This document shows, in pieces, positions 31,674-42,815 of a DNA stretch of 64,000 nt. The stretch's first letter is position 1, and each line of letters opens with the position of its first letter. This DNA is from Furfurilactobacillus rossiae DSM 15814. Its GTDB lineage: Bacteria > Bacillota > Bacilli > Lactobacillales > Lactobacillaceae. Under the pieces are notes generated by a model. That model did no database searches and had not been told where the DNA came from. It worked only from the letters and a program-made list of their open reading frames with translations. The position numbers were made by a program, and so were the translations under genes. Location: contig NZ_AUAW01000007.1 of the NCBI RefSeq assembly GCF_000428925.1, positions 1-64,000 on the forward strand, given 5' to 3'.

Positions 31674-31774
31674 AATAAAAAGTTTGTTGAGGACGTAGCT
31701 GTCCATCAACAAACTTCCTTGAAATACTGTGTTTATCTGACACTGTTAGTTTTTCGCAATTTACATTGTCAGAT
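31674..31774 (-). terminator. Terminator and second inverted repeat after pyrG
   Basis: The main hairpin pairs AAGTTTGTTG..GGAC (31679-31693) with GTCC..CAACAAACTT (31700-31715), and TTTTTATTTTG follows on the minus strand. Nearer pyrG is a second inverted repeat, ATCTGACA (31735-31742) with TGTCAGAT (31767-31774). The rest of 31415-31673, upstream of murA, shows no gene or convincing promoter. Confidence 0.82.
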
Positions 31775-31800
31775 TGCCTGCACTTTTAGCTGCCTACCGT

Positions 31801-33414
<1,614 letters not shown>

Positions 33415-33460
33415 CTAAATAAACGCTCCTTTTGTTTTTTCGGGGAAGCCTTAAACAAAG

Positions 33461-33571
33461 AAAAAGCCCCCAATTCATCTGAATTGGGAGCAACTAAAGT
33501 CTTCATTAACGTGCCCGTTCTTCTGAACGGTGCCCAAAAAATATAATACCGACTTCAAGTCATAACGTCAA
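33461..33571 (-). promoter_or_regulatory. pyrG promoter and CTP-sensing reiterative-transcription attenuator
   Basis: On the minus strand TTGACG (33571-33566), a 17-base spacer and TATTAT (33548-33543) form the promoter. Seven bases later the transcript would begin GGGC (33535-33532). A small hairpin CCGTTC/GAACGG follows. Then comes a terminator whose 5' arm starts GCTCCC (33491-33466) and ends in TTTTTC. In B. subtilis, low CTP stalls polymerase after GGG. Extra Gs are then added and pair with the terminator's C/U-rich arm, preventing termination. All required parts are here in the right order. Confidence 0.9.
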
Positions 33572-33624
33572 GGATTTTATCCGGTAATTTTATTACTCGG
33601 TCAAACGAACAAGCGACGCGTTAG

Positions 33625-34221
33625 TTATTCGTCGTCATCGTCATTTTCTTCATCCTCATCGTCGTCATCATCTTCATCACTTAACTCTGCCAATTGACCC
33701 TCGATACCATCTGGCAATTCTTCTTCAGTAGCCTGATTTTCAGTATCGTCATCATCGCTGTCCTCATCATTATCTTGAGTGTCAGCACCATCAACATCGT
33801 CATCAGAATCTTGACCGAAGTCATCATCTTCAGGATCGTCGTCATCGTAATCGATAACATCATCGTCGTCAGCAGCGTCAGCCAGAAAGGCATTAACCTT
33901 ACGGCGTTTCTTACGCTTTGGCTGATCCTCGTCTTCTTCACCATTAATAGTGGCTTCGTCGATGGAATCAAACGCGTACCAAGTACGGAGTCCCCACGTA
34001 TTGTCACCAAGTGAAATGAAACTACCGTCGACATTTAGGTCCGTATAGAATTGTGCAAAACGATCACGAATTTCTTCGTCACTTTTGCCCAAGTACTGTT
34101 GTACCTGGTTAGTTAAATCGGCAAAGCCCATGGCTTCCCCGTGTTGTGAGAGAATTGCGTGCGCAACCTCAATCATCGACAATTCTTTCTTATTTTGACC
34201 TTCGAAAATTTTAAGTTCCAA
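33625..34221 (-). CDS. rpoE: DNA-directed RNA polymerase delta subunit
   Basis: Helps RNA polymerase recycle and stay selective in Gram-positives. A folded N-terminal HARE-HTH domain covers about residues 1-80 ([26 protein letters not shown]). A basic patch (KRKKRRK) and about 85 strongly acidic, disordered Asp/Glu residues follow. I take the TTG at 34221, which yields MELKIFEGQ, the usual family start (198 residues). The frame back to 34251 adds ten unsupported residues. Confidence 0.93.
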   Translation of the reverse strand: MELKIFEGQNKKELSMIEVAHAILSQHGEAMGFADLTNQVQQYLGKSDEEIRDRFAQFYTDLNVDGSFISLGDNTWGLRTWYAFDSIDEATINGEEDEDQPKRKKRRKVNAFLADAADDDDVIDYDDDDPEDDDFGQDSDDDVDGADTQDNDEDSDDDDTENQATEEELPDGIEGQLAELSDEDDDDDEDEENDDDDE

Positions 34222-34265
34222 AATCAGGCCCGTCCTTTCGAGAGTGTACATCTTATCATAAGGTC

Positions 34266-34697
34266 TTAAGCTGTAAAATGCAATCTAATTTGATAATCAC
34301 CGATTAATTGTTCGCCGGCCAACAACTGGTAGTCGATGGCAATTCGGCCTGCCGATAAATCATCACTCAACCTGACACTAAGATCAGTTGTTGCAACTTC
34401 GACGGCCATAATCCCATAAGGCGTCCGATATTGAGTCGTAACTGCCTTTCCGGTTAGAAAATGAAATTTAAGACCATTTTCACCAGAACGCGTCAAGACG
34501 ACATCATCTTCACCATTCAGCTTAAACGTCACTGGCGTCGACTGACCATTATCATCTTCAACATAACGTAAATAAATGTTGTCATTCACAATCACCAAGC
34601 GGCCTGGCAAATCAAAGTCAAATTGCTCGGTGTCATCATCTTGTGTAATGTTGGTCAATAAATGAACGGTGACAGCCTGTTCAAATTGTTGTGCCAC
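34266..34697 (-). CDS. DUF1934 (YwiB-like) beta-barrel protein
   Basis: A 143-residue protein of the DUF1934 family, whose known structures are calycin-like beta barrels of unproven function. The order DUF1934-rpoE-pyrG is common in Bacilli. The GTG at 34697 has GGGAGGT seven bases upstream and gives [11 protein letters not shown]. The open frame continues upstream to 34838 without similarity or a binding site. Confidence 0.82.
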   Translation of the reverse strand: MAQQFEQAVTVHLLTNITQDDDTEQFDFDLPGRLVIVNDNIYLRYVEDDNGQSTPVTFKLNGEDDVVLTRSGENGLKFHFLTGKAVTTQYRTPYGIMAVEVATTDLSVRLSDDLSAGRIAIDYQLLAGEQLIGDYQIRLHFTA

Positions 34698-34924
34698 AAA
34701 TCTACCTCCCAGTGTTATTTGAAATTTTCCATAAAACGCATTGAATGTCAGTAAGAAATTATAACGCTTTTTAGATAAATTACCATTAATGAAACCTTGG
34801 TCCTTTTCATTTTGAAAATTGGGCTCAATGTCTTTCACTAATGCAGACCCCAGCGCGATTCGGTATAATGAAAGCAGTTGCTTTTAGCTATTCATTATAA
34901 ATGAAACCAGTATCGATAATAAAT

Positions 34925-34969
34925 TGACAAACGGACACACTAATATGAGCCCATTCATTTCGTTTGTCA
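34925..34969. repeat. Inverted repeat upstream of lipL
   Basis: TGACAAACG (34925-34933) and CGTTTGTCA (34961-34969) form a perfect nine-base inverted repeat. The loop is 27 bases, ending 31 bases before lipL. It could be an operator or a leader hairpin. Confidence 0.45.
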
Positions 34970-35000
34970 TCCATAAAACGTTAAGAAATTAGGTGATTAC

Positions 35001-35825
35001 ATGATTGACGCACTTGCTCTCGCGCCGACAACAATGTTACTGTCGCAGCATTTCAAACGAGCTGACGGTTTAGCGACATTTTCAAACATGAATGCGCTAC
35101 TTAGTCTTATTGAACATGAAAATCAGCCCTTGCTCCACTTTTGGTTATTAGACAATACAGTAATCATGGGTCTTCGCGATGCTGATGTGCCCCATCTGTC
35201 TGCTGCTCATAAAGTGCTTACAGATCACGGATACAGTGGTTTTATTCGCAACTCAGGTGGATTAGCTGTCGTAGCTGACGCCGGCGTTCTCAACATCAGC
35301 CTCTTTTTCCCACCGAGTTTGGTCAAACTTGGTGTCGATGATGCCTATGAACAAATGAAGTTGCTTGTTGACCGAGCATTCCCTGAACTCCCAATTGATG
35401 CTGGCGAAGTTGCTCGTTCTTACTGTCCTGGCACCTACGACCTGAGCGTAAATGGTCATAAGATTGCCGGCATGTCTCAACGACGCCGGAATGGTGGCAC
35501 CGTCATCATGTTATATCTGAGCGTAAACGGTAACCAAAATGCCCGCGCTCAATTAATTCACGATTTCTACACTGTTGGATTAGGCCACGAAGAAAACAAA
35601 TGGGACTTCCCTGATGTCGATCCTGGCACCATGATGAACGTCGGCGACTTGTTACCACAATCGTTAACTATTGAAGCGGCCCGTCAACGCTTTATTGATG
35701 CGGCACAGCAGAGTGGCACGCAACTTGCCAAACAGCACTTGGCCACGCTGATGCAGGAACCCGAATTTGGTGCTCACTTGGACTTTGAAGCCAAACGTTT
35801 AAGTCAGCATCAGCCAAGCTTTTAA
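35001..35825 (+). CDS. lipL: Octanoyl-[GcvH]:protein N-octanoyltransferase (LipL-like)
   Basis: Amidotransferase that moves octanoyl/lipoyl groups from GcvH to other lipoyl domains. The fold is the biotin/lipoate ligase type. Residues near 83 read IRNSGGLAVV (substrate loop). The likely catalytic Cys lies in SYCPGTYDLSVNGHKIAG near residue 141, matching LipL rather than LplA or LipB. At 274 residues it is full length. ATG is preceded by AGGTGATTAC. Neighbours give no further clue. Confidence 0.85.
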   Translation: MIDALALAPTTMLLSQHFKRADGLATFSNMNALLSLIEHENQPLLHFWLLDNTVIMGLRDADVPHLSAAHKVLTDHGYSGFIRNSGGLAVVADAGVLNISLFFPPSLVKLGVDDAYEQMKLLVDRAFPELPIDAGEVARSYCPGTYDLSVNGHKIAGMSQRRRNGGTVIMLYLSVNGNQNARAQLIHDFYTVGLGHEENKWDFPDVDPGTMMNVGDLLPQSLTIEAARQRFIDAAQQSGTQLAKQHLATLMQEPEFGAHLDFEAKRLSQHQPSF

Positions 35826-35882
35826 GCTGTCGCTAATATCCTAAGAAAATTGAGCTCCGTCACATATTTTAAGGAGGATTTA

Positions 35883-37256
35883 ATGGATTATCGTCATCAG
35901 TTATTACCACGTGAAAAAGTATTCCGCGATCCCGTTCACAATTATATCGCCGTTTCCTACCAGGTGATTTTGGATTTGATTGACACTAAAGAATTTCAGC
36001 GTTTGCGACGTGTCAAACAATTGGGTGTGACGGAAGAAGTTTTTCACGGAGCAGAACACAGCCGCTTTGGGCATTCCCTAGGTGTGTATGAAATTGCGCG
36101 TCGAATCTGCGATAACTTTGAACACGACTATCCGTCGCAAACACCTGGAGATGGCCTGTGGGATGACCATGAGCGACTCGTCACGTTGTGTGCTGCACTC
36201 CTGCACGATATCGGGCACGGTGCTTACTCACATACGTTTGAACACATTTTTCACACGGACCACGAAGCGATTACTGCGCAAATTCTAACTTCCCCCACTA
36301 CTGAGGTCAATGCAGTACTCAAACGGGTGTCGCCAGAATTCCCACAGCAAGTTGCCAGCGTCATTCAACATACGTATCCCAACCCGCAAGTTGTCCAGAT
36401 CATTTCCAGTCAATTGGACGCAGACCGAATGGATTATCTGTTACGTGACGCCTACTATACCGGCGCCGACTACGGCCGTTTCGACCTCACTCGTGTACTG
36501 CGCGTGATGCGGCCCTACAAAGACGGGATTGCGTTTGATATTGACGGGATGCACGCTGTCGAGGATTACATTCTCAGCCGTTTTCAAATGTATCAACAAG
36601 TATACTTCCACCCTGTTTCTCGTGCGATGGAAGTCATTTTGGATCACCTACTGTTACGTGCTAAGGACCGTTATGACAATCAGCCAGTCCGTGAAGACGG
36701 ATTTCGTCCCCTATTGCTTGAACCTTTCTTTAACCACGATTGGACGCTAGCGGACTACTTAAAATTAGATGATGGTGTGCTTAACACTTATTTCTTACAC
36801 TGGGCTGACAGCGACGACGCCGTGTTATCGGACTTAGCCAACCGCTTCCTAAATCGACGGCCATTTAAATCTGTGGAATATACGAGTGAAACGGAAGATT
36901 TGTTGACGATTCTGCGTGCCAAAATTGAAACAGCCGGTTATAACGTCAAGTATTACACTGCCACAAACGACAGTTACGACCTGCCATACAATGCAAACAG
37001 TCGCCAGACCCGCAAACCAGCTGCCGAAATTCAACTGATGAAAAGTGACGGTTCCACCATTGAACTATCATCACTGAGCCCGCTAGTTGCCGCCATTACT
37101 GGTCGTGAATTGGGAGATCAGCGTTTCTTTTTTCCTCGGGAAATGTTGACTAAAGACGCAGAAAATGACTTATTTAGCCCAATTTACATTGAGTTTCAAA
37201 ATTACATTCATAATGACCAACTTATTCACCCTCAAGGAGAATCCCATGACAATTAA
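35883..37256 (+). CDS. HD-domain phosphohydrolase (YwfO-like)
   Basis: A metal-dependent nucleotide phosphohydrolase related to dGTPases/SAMHD1. The HD motifs are [13 protein letters not shown] (~57-69) and [18 protein letters not shown] (~105-122), with the later [14 protein letters not shown] (~178). The 457-residue length matches YwfO-like proteins; the substrate is unknown. The ATG at 35883 has AAGGAGG upstream, so a frame start at 35850 is rejected. Its end overlaps the next gene by 11 bases. Confidence 0.88.
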   Translation: MDYRHQLLPREKVFRDPVHNYIAVSYQVILDLIDTKEFQRLRRVKQLGVTEEVFHGAEHSRFGHSLGVYEIARRICDNFEHDYPSQTPGDGLWDDHERLVTLCAALLHDIGHGAYSHTFEHIFHTDHEAITAQILTSPTTEVNAVLKRVSPEFPQQVASVIQHTYPNPQVVQIISSQLDADRMDYLLRDAYYTGADYGRFDLTRVLRVMRPYKDGIAFDIDGMHAVEDYILSRFQMYQQVYFHPVSRAMEVILDHLLLRAKDRYDNQPVREDGFRPLLLEPFFNHDWTLADYLKLDDGVLNTYFLHWADSDDAVLSDLANRFLNRRPFKSVEYTSETEDLLTILRAKIETAGYNVKYYTATNDSYDLPYNANSRQTRKPAAEIQLMKSDGSTIELSSLSPLVAAITGRELGDQRFFFPREMLTKDAENDLFSPIYIEFQNYIHNDQLIHPQGESHDN

Positions 37257-38055
37257 AATGATTGCCATCGACATTGATGGCACGTTACTAAATGAAAAAA
37301 GTTCACTGAACCCCGCTACAATCAAGGCCGTTCAGGCGGCTCGCGATGCTGGCATCAAAGTTGTCCTATGCACTGGCCGCCCATTAACGGGTGTTCAAGA
37401 TTACTTAGGCCAATTGGGACTCAGCGGTGATGACCAATACGTCATTACTTTCAACGGTGCATTAGCACAAACAATCAGTGGCAAAATTCTTGTTCGCCAC
37501 ACGTTGAATTACGATCAGTACCGTCAGTTACAAACTCTAAGTGAAACGCTTGAAACACACTTTCACGTAGAAACTGAATCTCACATTTATACGGCAAACA
37601 AGAACATCAGCCCTTACACTATCGGTGAAGCCTTCTTAGTAAAAATGCCGATCCGTTATCGTGCCGTTGAAGAAATGCCAACTGACATCACATTATCTAA
37701 GGCAATGTTTATTGATGATCCAAAGATTATCAGTAGCGCGGTCGAAAAACTTCCTGATGATGTCAAACAAGACTTTTACTTTGTCCGCAGTGAACCCTAC
37801 TTCCTTGAAGCCATGAACAAGGCGGCTTCAAAGGGCAACGCAATCACCGGATTAGCCAGCGATTTGGGCTTTTCAATGGACGAAGTTATGGCTTTGGGCG
37901 ACCAAGGTAATGATCTTTCAATGATCAAGGCTGCCGGTTGGGGCGTTGCAATGGGCAATGCCATTGACGAAGTTAAGGAAGCTGCCCAGGCTGTTACACT
38001 GACCAACAAAGAAGACGGTGTCGCCGCCGCAATCAACAAATACGCACTAAATTAA
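37246..38055 (+). CDS. Cof-type HAD-IIB family phosphatase
   Basis: A sugar-phosphate phosphatase of the YidA/Cof group, 269 residues. Motif I is [11 protein letters not shown] at the N terminus. Motif II lies in [10 protein letters not shown], the C2B cap spans about 85-185, and motif IV is [12 protein letters not shown] near residue 220. The ATG at 37246 has AAGGAG upstream and overlaps the end of the HD gene, so the two are translationally coupled. Confidence 0.93.
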   Translation: MTIKMIAIDIDGTLLNEKSSLNPATIKAVQAARDAGIKVVLCTGRPLTGVQDYLGQLGLSGDDQYVITFNGALAQTISGKILVRHTLNYDQYRQLQTLSETLETHFHVETESHIYTANKNISPYTIGEAFLVKMPIRYRAVEEMPTDITLSKAMFIDDPKIISSAVEKLPDDVKQDFYFVRSEPYFLEAMNKAASKGNAITGLASDLGFSMDEVMALGDQGNDLSMIKAAGWGVAMGNAIDEVKEAAQAVTLTNKEDGVAAAINKYALN

Positions 38056-38086
38056 TCAGATCAATTTAATTTAAACTGTTTCAAAA

Positions 38087-38143
38087 ACAAAACGCACTGT
38101 AATTCCTCGATAAACGTGGAATGCAGTGCGTTTTGTTATTTTT
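38087..38143 (+). terminator. Terminator after the HAD gene
   Basis: Arms ACAAAACGCACTG and CAGTGCGTTTTGT pair perfectly around an inner stem (ATTCC..GGAAT). TTATTTTTG follows. Confidence 0.88.
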
Positions 38144-38149
38144 GTACCG

Positions 38150-38323
38150 TTCCGCGGACCAGAAACGCCGTTCCATGGGACCGGTCTCAGCCTCCTAAAC
38201 CCGGAGTCTTTAACCTTGATTATGAGCCGAAAAACACGTCTCATAAGTCATCCCGCAACACTAAGCGGCCAAATTCCTGCCGCTAAATGTTGCCGACACG
38301 AAACTCTGTTTCTGATCCGCTCC
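38150..38323 (-). repeat. Structured intergenic element, copy I (locus 3, left)
   Basis: About 174 nt on the minus strand, the most diverged full copy. P1 pairs GCGGATCAGAAAC with GTTTCTGGTCCGC and, inside an AGA/GGC internal loop, GTTTCGTG with CATGGAAC. P2 is GCAACA..TAGCGGC / GCCGCT..TGTTGC. P3 is CTTATGAG / CTCATAA with a loop like that of copy E. The closing pair is GGGAT with GTCCC, where other copies have GGAC/GTCC. P4 is ACTCC/GGAGG. Confidence 0.83.
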
Positions 38324-38390
38324 ACTCTTCTCACAATCAGTCTTTTTTGCTCACGGTAAAGCTGTCAAAAACGTTGCCACAATATCATCT

Positions 38391-38574
38391 GGAAGGCGTC
38401 AACAGTGATACCGAGCCGTGAAGGTAACGTTAATTCGAGTGGTTTTCTCGAATTTAGGTTACGGACGGTCCGTAAAGACTCGGCTCCTCACGAGGCTTTG
38501 CGGCGAGGTGAAAGACTCCGAACTTGGGAGGCTTGAACCGGTCCCACGGTGAGCGTGTCACTGTTGACAACTGG
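38391..38574 (+). repeat. Structured intergenic element, copy B (locus 3, right)
   Basis: About 184 nt on the plus strand. P1 pairs GTCAACAGTGATA with the 3' arm GTGTCACTGTTGAC, and GCCGTG with CACGGT. P2 is GGTAACGTTAATTCGA / TCGAATTTAGGTTACG. P3 has CGTA/TGCG outside CTCG/CGAG. P4 is CTCC/GGGAG. The strings GGCGAGGTGAAAGACT and TTGAACCGGTCCCAC are intact. It lies 67 bases from copy I. Confidence 0.88.
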
Positions 38575-38598
38575 AAAAAGATTGCTAAAGTGGACCGC

Positions 38599-38967
38599 TC
38601 AGAGCGTGACTACAACGGCGATGATAATGAGAATGGCTCCGTCGATCCAGAGCCACCGATTCCAATCGGAAAATCGAAGTGGTTCATTCTTTTTAACGGC
38701 AATATCACGCGTGTTCATCTTAGGCTCAGGCTCTTTATCCGCCTTTTCCTTATATGTTTGTTTACGGCGTCTGCGAAATCCGGCAAACAAATGCGCATGA
38801 CTCAATTGCATCACCACACCAATAACAATTAGCGCCAACCCAATCATAAAAAATATATCGGACAGTTTAACTAATGAAACGCCACTTGCCCAGGCGATGC
38901 CACCAATAATGGCACAAACGATTAAGCCAATCGCTGACCATATTGCCGGTCGTTGTTTTTGTCGCAT
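38599..38967 (-). CDS. Small membrane protein, DUF3899-like
   Basis: A 122-residue protein with three hydrophobic segments (about residues 8-28, 36-56 and 104-121) and a basic cytoplasmic loop between the second and third. Its size and layout resemble the DUF3899 proteins of Lactobacillales; that link is from memory and only tentative. No function is known. It starts with ATG after GGAGACGTAAAAG. No terminator is visible before copy B. Confidence 0.6.
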   Translation of the reverse strand: MRQKQRPAIWSAIGLIVCAIIGGIAWASGVSLVKLSDIFFMIGLALIVIGVVMQLSHAHLFAGFRRRRKQTYKEKADKEPEPKMNTRDIAVKKNEPLRFSDWNRWLWIDGAILIIIAVVVTL

Positions 38968-39012
38968 CTTTTACGTCTCCAAACTAATCTTTGTGATAAA
39001 TTCTGTTGTAAC

Positions 39013-39040
39013 TAAAAATACCGCAAATGTCTGCGGTATT
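39013..39040 (-). terminator. Terminator after the Ser-rich lipoprotein
   Basis: Arms AATACCGCA and TGCGGTATT lie 28 bases after the stop codon. TTTTTAGTT follows on the minus strand. Confidence 0.8.
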
Positions 39041-39067
39041 AAAGTCCAAATTATATTTAGCTAATCA

Positions 39068-39994
39068 CTAATGGTTTGACTGCGTCGCTGAAGTACTGTT
39101 GTCAGTTGTTGGTGTGTTAACCGTGTTAGCCTCACCGTTGCCAGCATCGGCACCAGAAAAGACAGTGGTGACTTCTTTATTTGCTGGTGTGTAAGTGTAA
39201 ACACCGGACAGATTGCTGATGTTGGCATCAGGAGCCTGGGTTCGAACGTCGATTTGGTAAGTGCCATTCCCGTTGCTAATAACGGTATATTGACGACTGC
39301 CGTTTGTCTCGTTGTAGCCCATCTGACTTCTAAAGTTCGACAGAATCCCGTTCGTAGAGGTTACATTTGTGCTGCTACTCTTCGTCGAACTGTTACTGCT
39401 TGAAATGGACTGTTGTGTTGTTTCACTGTTTGTCTTAGATGTTGAAGAAACGCTACTCTGCCCATTTACATTGCCTGTAACTTGACTAACCTGTTGGCTA
39501 CTGCTGTCTTGTTGACCGCTCGTAGCAACAGTTCCCGAAGCGACTTTGCTCAAACTAGTTTGAGTTGCGTTACCCTTAACGGAGCTACTCTGTGTTGAAT
39601 TGCTTTGAACTGAACTGTTTTGAACAGAACTACTTGGCACTACACCGCTTTGAACGCTACTAGTCTGCGCCGAACTAGTCGACGCGACGCTTACATTAGA
39701 TGATGTTGTGTTCGAATCAGAAACAGCACTAGTGTCGGAAGCAGATGAACTTGTCCCCGTGACGGCTAATGAAGACTGATCACTAGAAGAACTCGTCGTA
39801 GCAGGTGAGACCATTGTGACATTCGACGTACGTGTAGGAACCTTTACGTCACTCTTACGGCTGCTACGAACACTATCTGAATGATGCCCCTCGCTGACTG
39901 TCGTCGCAGAAGTACTTGCACAAGCAGTCAACAGAACCGTACTGACCAAAATTACGCTACCTGTCATCATTTTCTTAAATGTTTGAATGCTCAT
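39068..39994 (-). CDS. Ser/Thr-rich putative surface lipoprotein
   Basis: 308 residues. A signal peptide (about 1-24) ends in the lipobox LLTACAS, so Cys near residue 24 should carry lipid. Residues about 35-215 are low-complexity Ser/Thr/Gln/Asn/Val, including repeated QSSSVQ/QNSSVQS-like units, probably an extended wall-spanning stalk. The last ~90 residues look folded (GYNETNGSRQYTVISNG, YQIDVRTQAPDAN). I do not recognise this domain. The ATG at 39994 has GCGGGGGT eight bases upstream. An extended -10 and inverted repeat lie upstream. Confidence 0.8.
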   Translation of the reverse strand: MSIQTFKKMMTGSVILVSTVLLTACASTSATTVSEGHHSDSVRSSRKSDVKVPTRTSNVTMVSPATTSSSSDQSSLAVTGTSSSASDTSAVSDSNTTSSNVSVASTSSAQTSSVQSGVVPSSSVQNSSVQSNSTQSSSVKGNATQTSLSKVASGTVATSGQQDSSSQQVSQVTGNVNGQSSVSSTSKTNSETTQQSISSSNSSTKSSSTNVTSTNGILSNFRSQMGYNETNGSRQYTVISNGNGTYQIDVRTQAPDANISNLSGVYTYTPANKEVTTVFSGADAGNGEANTVNTPTTDNSTSATQSNH

Positions 39995-40049
39995 TTTATG
40001 TACCCCCGCTCTGACACGTTTCAAATCTCCTGTGCCTTTTGATACTTAA

Positions 40050-40098
40050 ATTATATCACTTGTAACAAAAATTACGTGATTATGTCATTATTGTTACA
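40050..40098 (-). promoter_or_regulatory. Promoter and inverted-repeat operator of the lipoprotein gene
   Basis: On the minus strand TGATATAAT is an extended -10 (hexamer 40055-40050). Immediately upstream, covering the -35 area, TGTAACAATAAT (40098-40087) and ATTTTTGTTACA (40072-40061) form a 12-base inverted repeat with one mismatch and a 14-base spacer. That is the layout of a dimeric regulator site. Confidence 0.6.
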
Positions 40099-40239
40099 TA
40101 TCGAAAGAAAAGCTTAATAACTTCAGCATTTTATGATATGGACGGTGAAACAACGAGATTGACACATAACTGCCAATTTAACTCCTAGTAAAAAAAGGTG
40201 CAATCGTGAGCCAGAACACCGTCTTTTACCGCCCAACAC

Positions 40240-40282
40240 AAAAACGACGTTCATGGAAAAATCCACGAACGTCGTTTTTTTT
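40240..40282 (-). terminator. Terminator after prs
   Basis: Arms AAACGACGTTC and GAACGTCGTTT pair perfectly, with T-runs on both strands. It lies 60 bases after the prs stop. The rest of 39995-40342 has no gene. Confidence 0.88.
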
Positions 40283-40342
40283 AGTGAGCAAGCCGACCTA
40301 TAACGACATGTTCTCGTTTACTCAACGCTAATTAACCGAAGA

Positions 40343-41329
40343 CTAGTTGTTACGGCCATCCCGGTGAAAACGAGTCCGGAACAAAGGACTAACAGCCTTG
40401 TTTTCATTGATCCGACGAATTGCATCCCCAACCAGCGGAGCAATGGACACTTGCACTAACTTGTCGAAATGTTTTTCTTCAGGCAAGTTAATTGAATCAG
40501 TCACAACCACTTGTTTAAATGGCGATGCTTTCAAACGGTCAACCGCTGGTCCAGACAACACAGCATGTGAACAACAAGCGTAAACTTCTTCTGCACCTGC
40601 ATCCATCAATGCCTTGGCTCCCAAAGTAATCGTACCGGCCGTATCAATCATGTCATCAATCATGATACATTTCTTACCCTTGACATCACCAATGATGTTC
40701 ATAATCTCAGCCACGTTGGCACGAGGACGACGTTTGTCAATAATCGCAATTGGTGCTTTAAGGAACTCTGCCAAGGCACGCGCGCGCGTCACTCCACCGT
40801 GATCCGGTGAAACCACCACTGCATGTTCAGCAATGTGATTCGTAATGAAATAGTCAGCTAACAATGGTGCTGCCATCATGTGATCAACCGGAATATCAAA
40901 GAATCCCTGAATTTGAGCAGCGTGTAGGTCTAATGCCAGTAGCCGGGTCGCACCAGCTTTTTCAAGCATATCTGCGACCAGTTTAGCGGTGATAGGTTCA
41001 CGTGAACGCGCTTTACGATCCTGACGGGCATAGCCGTAGTAAGGAACAACCAAGTTGATTGTATTAGCACTGGCACGACGTAGTGCATCAATCATAATCA
41101 ACAATTCCATTAAATTATCGTTAACAGGTGCTGATGTGGACTGAATCAAATAAACGTTGTCCCCACGCACACTTTCTTCGATATTAATGCGAATTTCACC
41201 ATCACTGAAACGATCCACAGAAGTTTTACCTAATTCAACACCGACTTCATTAGCAATCTTTTCTGCCAGTGGTCGGTTTGAATTCAGCGCAAAAATCTTC
41301 AGTTTGGGGTCAAAATATTGAGTTGACAT
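40343..41329 (-). CDS. prs: Ribose-phosphate pyrophosphokinase
   Basis: Makes PRPP from ribose 5-phosphate and ATP for nucleotide, His and Trp synthesis. It has the class I features [14 protein letters not shown] at the start, SDGEIRI near residue 42, the catalytic-loop [15 protein letters not shown] (~98) and the PRPP loop [13 protein letters not shown] (~220). The 328-residue length fits. It lies downstream of purR-glmU, a common lactobacillar arrangement. Confidence 0.97.
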   Translation of the reverse strand: MSTQYFDPKLKIFALNSNRPLAEKIANEVGVELGKTSVDRFSDGEIRINIEESVRGDNVYLIQSTSAPVNDNLMELLIMIDALRRASANTINLVVPYYGYARQDRKARSREPITAKLVADMLEKAGATRLLALDLHAAQIQGFFDIPVDHMMAAPLLADYFITNHIAEHAVVVSPDHGGVTRARALAEFLKAPIAIIDKRRPRANVAEIMNIIGDVKGKKCIMIDDMIDTAGTITLGAKALMDAGAEEVYACCSHAVLSGPAVDRLKASPFKQVVVTDSINLPEEKHFDKLVQVSIAPLVGDAIRRINENKAVSPLFRTRFHRDGRNN

Positions 41330-41420
41330 GTTCCCTCCACAAAGGATAATTTAATTTTTTCATACTCGTTTGTTATAGCTCAATGGTACTCATTAACGAT
41401 CATTGACGCAACTATCTACA

Positions 41421-42803
41421 CTATTTGTCTTCCGGTTTATGCGGTAATTTGGACCAATAATCCGGTTTGTTAGTTTGACGTTCACGGGCAATCGCCATGT
41501 CATGACGCGCAACGTCCTTTGTAATCGTTGAACCAGCGGCAATAAACGAGTGATCCGCGACGTTAAGCGGCGCAACCAAATTAGAATTGCTACCAATGAA
41601 GCTGTGGTCACCCACAATGGATTCATGTTTGCCGACACCATCGTAGTTAACAAACACAACCCCACAGCCGACATTAATATCCGTTCCTAATTGAGCATTC
41701 CCAACATAGGTCAAGTGGCCCACTTTAGTCCGTGCACCAATAGTCGCTTTCTTAATCTCAACAAAGTTACCGAGGTGAACGTTTTCACCAATATGAGCAT
41801 CTGGCCGCAAGTGACTCATTGGTCCAATATCAGAGCCATCAGCCATGTCACTATCTTCAATGAACGAAGAGGTAATTGTGACACCATCGTGAATGACACT
41901 ATTACGAATTTCTGAGTTGGCACCAATCATGCAATCCTCGCCGATGACCGTGTGTCCCTTTAACTGAACATTAGGCTCAATAATAGTGTCAGCACCAATT
42001 TTAACGTCCACATCAACGTACGTATGATCTGGATCGATAAAGGTCACACCATTTGCCATGTGTTCCTCATTGATACGGCGTTGCATAACTTTTGTCGCCG
42101 TCGCCAGAGCTTTACGGTCGTTGACACCCATTGATTCACTGAAATCGCTCATCCGGTAGGCACCGACCCGTTGACCAGCCGCCTTTAAAATTTCGATGAC
42201 ATCGGTTAAGTAATACTCACCTTGGGCGTTGTCATTTTTAACTTGGTGAAGTGCATTGAATAAGGCTTTGTTGTCGAAAACGTACACACCGGTATTAATT
42301 TCCTTAACAGCCTGTTCTTCTGATGTAGCGTCCTTTTGTTCCACAATTTTTTCTACAAGCCCAATATCATTTCGGATAATCCGGCCGTAACCAGTTGGAT
42401 TGGGCGCAATCGATGTCAGAATCGTCCCAACATCGCCCTTTGCTTCGTGGTAGTCAAACAGTTTTTGAAGTGTTTCAGCTCGAAATAACGGTGTATCACC
42501 ACTAACAATCAGTGTGACACCATCGACATCGCCTAGTAACGGTTCTGTTTGTAACACGGCATGGCCAGTACCCAATTGTTCTTTCTGCATTGCATATTGT
42601 GTGCGATCACCCAATTGTTTGCGAACATCATCTGCCCCATAGCCAACAATTGTCACGATCCGGTCCATGTTTGTCGATTCAACCTGAGTCAACACGTGAT
42701 CGACCATTGTTTTACCACAAACCCGGTGTAAAACCTTGTACAGCTTCGATTTCATGCGGGTTCCTTTACCGGCCGCAAGAATAATGGTATTTCTCGAACT
42801 CAT
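41421..42803 (-). CDS. glmU: Bifunctional GlmU: GlcNAc-1-P uridyltransferase / GlcN-1-P acetyltransferase
   Basis: Makes UDP-GlcNAc for the cell wall. The N-terminal pyrophosphorylase has [16 protein letters not shown] near residue 8. The C-terminal left-handed beta helix shows hexapeptide repeats from about residue 250 to 440, with the acetyltransferase region near [12 protein letters not shown] (~380). The 460-residue length is typical. Its start lies 12 bases after the purR stop. Confidence 0.97.
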   Translation of the reverse strand: MSSRNTIILAAGKGTRMKSKLYKVLHRVCGKTMVDHVLTQVESTNMDRIVTIVGYGADDVRKQLGDRTQYAMQKEQLGTGHAVLQTEPLLGDVDGVTLIVSGDTPLFRAETLQKLFDYHEAKGDVGTILTSIAPNPTGYGRIIRNDIGLVEKIVEQKDATSEEQAVKEINTGVYVFDNKALFNALHQVKNDNAQGEYYLTDVIEILKAAGQRVGAYRMSDFSESMGVNDRKALATATKVMQRRINEEHMANGVTFIDPDHTYVDVDVKIGADTIIEPNVQLKGHTVIGEDCMIGANSEIRNSVIHDGVTITSSFIEDSDMADGSDIGPMSHLRPDAHIGENVHLGNFVEIKKATIGARTKVGHLTYVGNAQLGTDINVGCGVVFVNYDGVGKHESIVGDHSFIGSNSNLVAPLNVADHSFIAAGSTITKDVARHDMAIARERQTNKPDYWSKLPHKPEDK

Positions 42804-42815
42804 TTAAAAACTTAC

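Noticed and set aside
38524-38832. 102-residue ORF overlapping copy B and the DUF3899-like gene
   Set aside because: Antisense shadow of the membrane protein gene plus repeat sequence.
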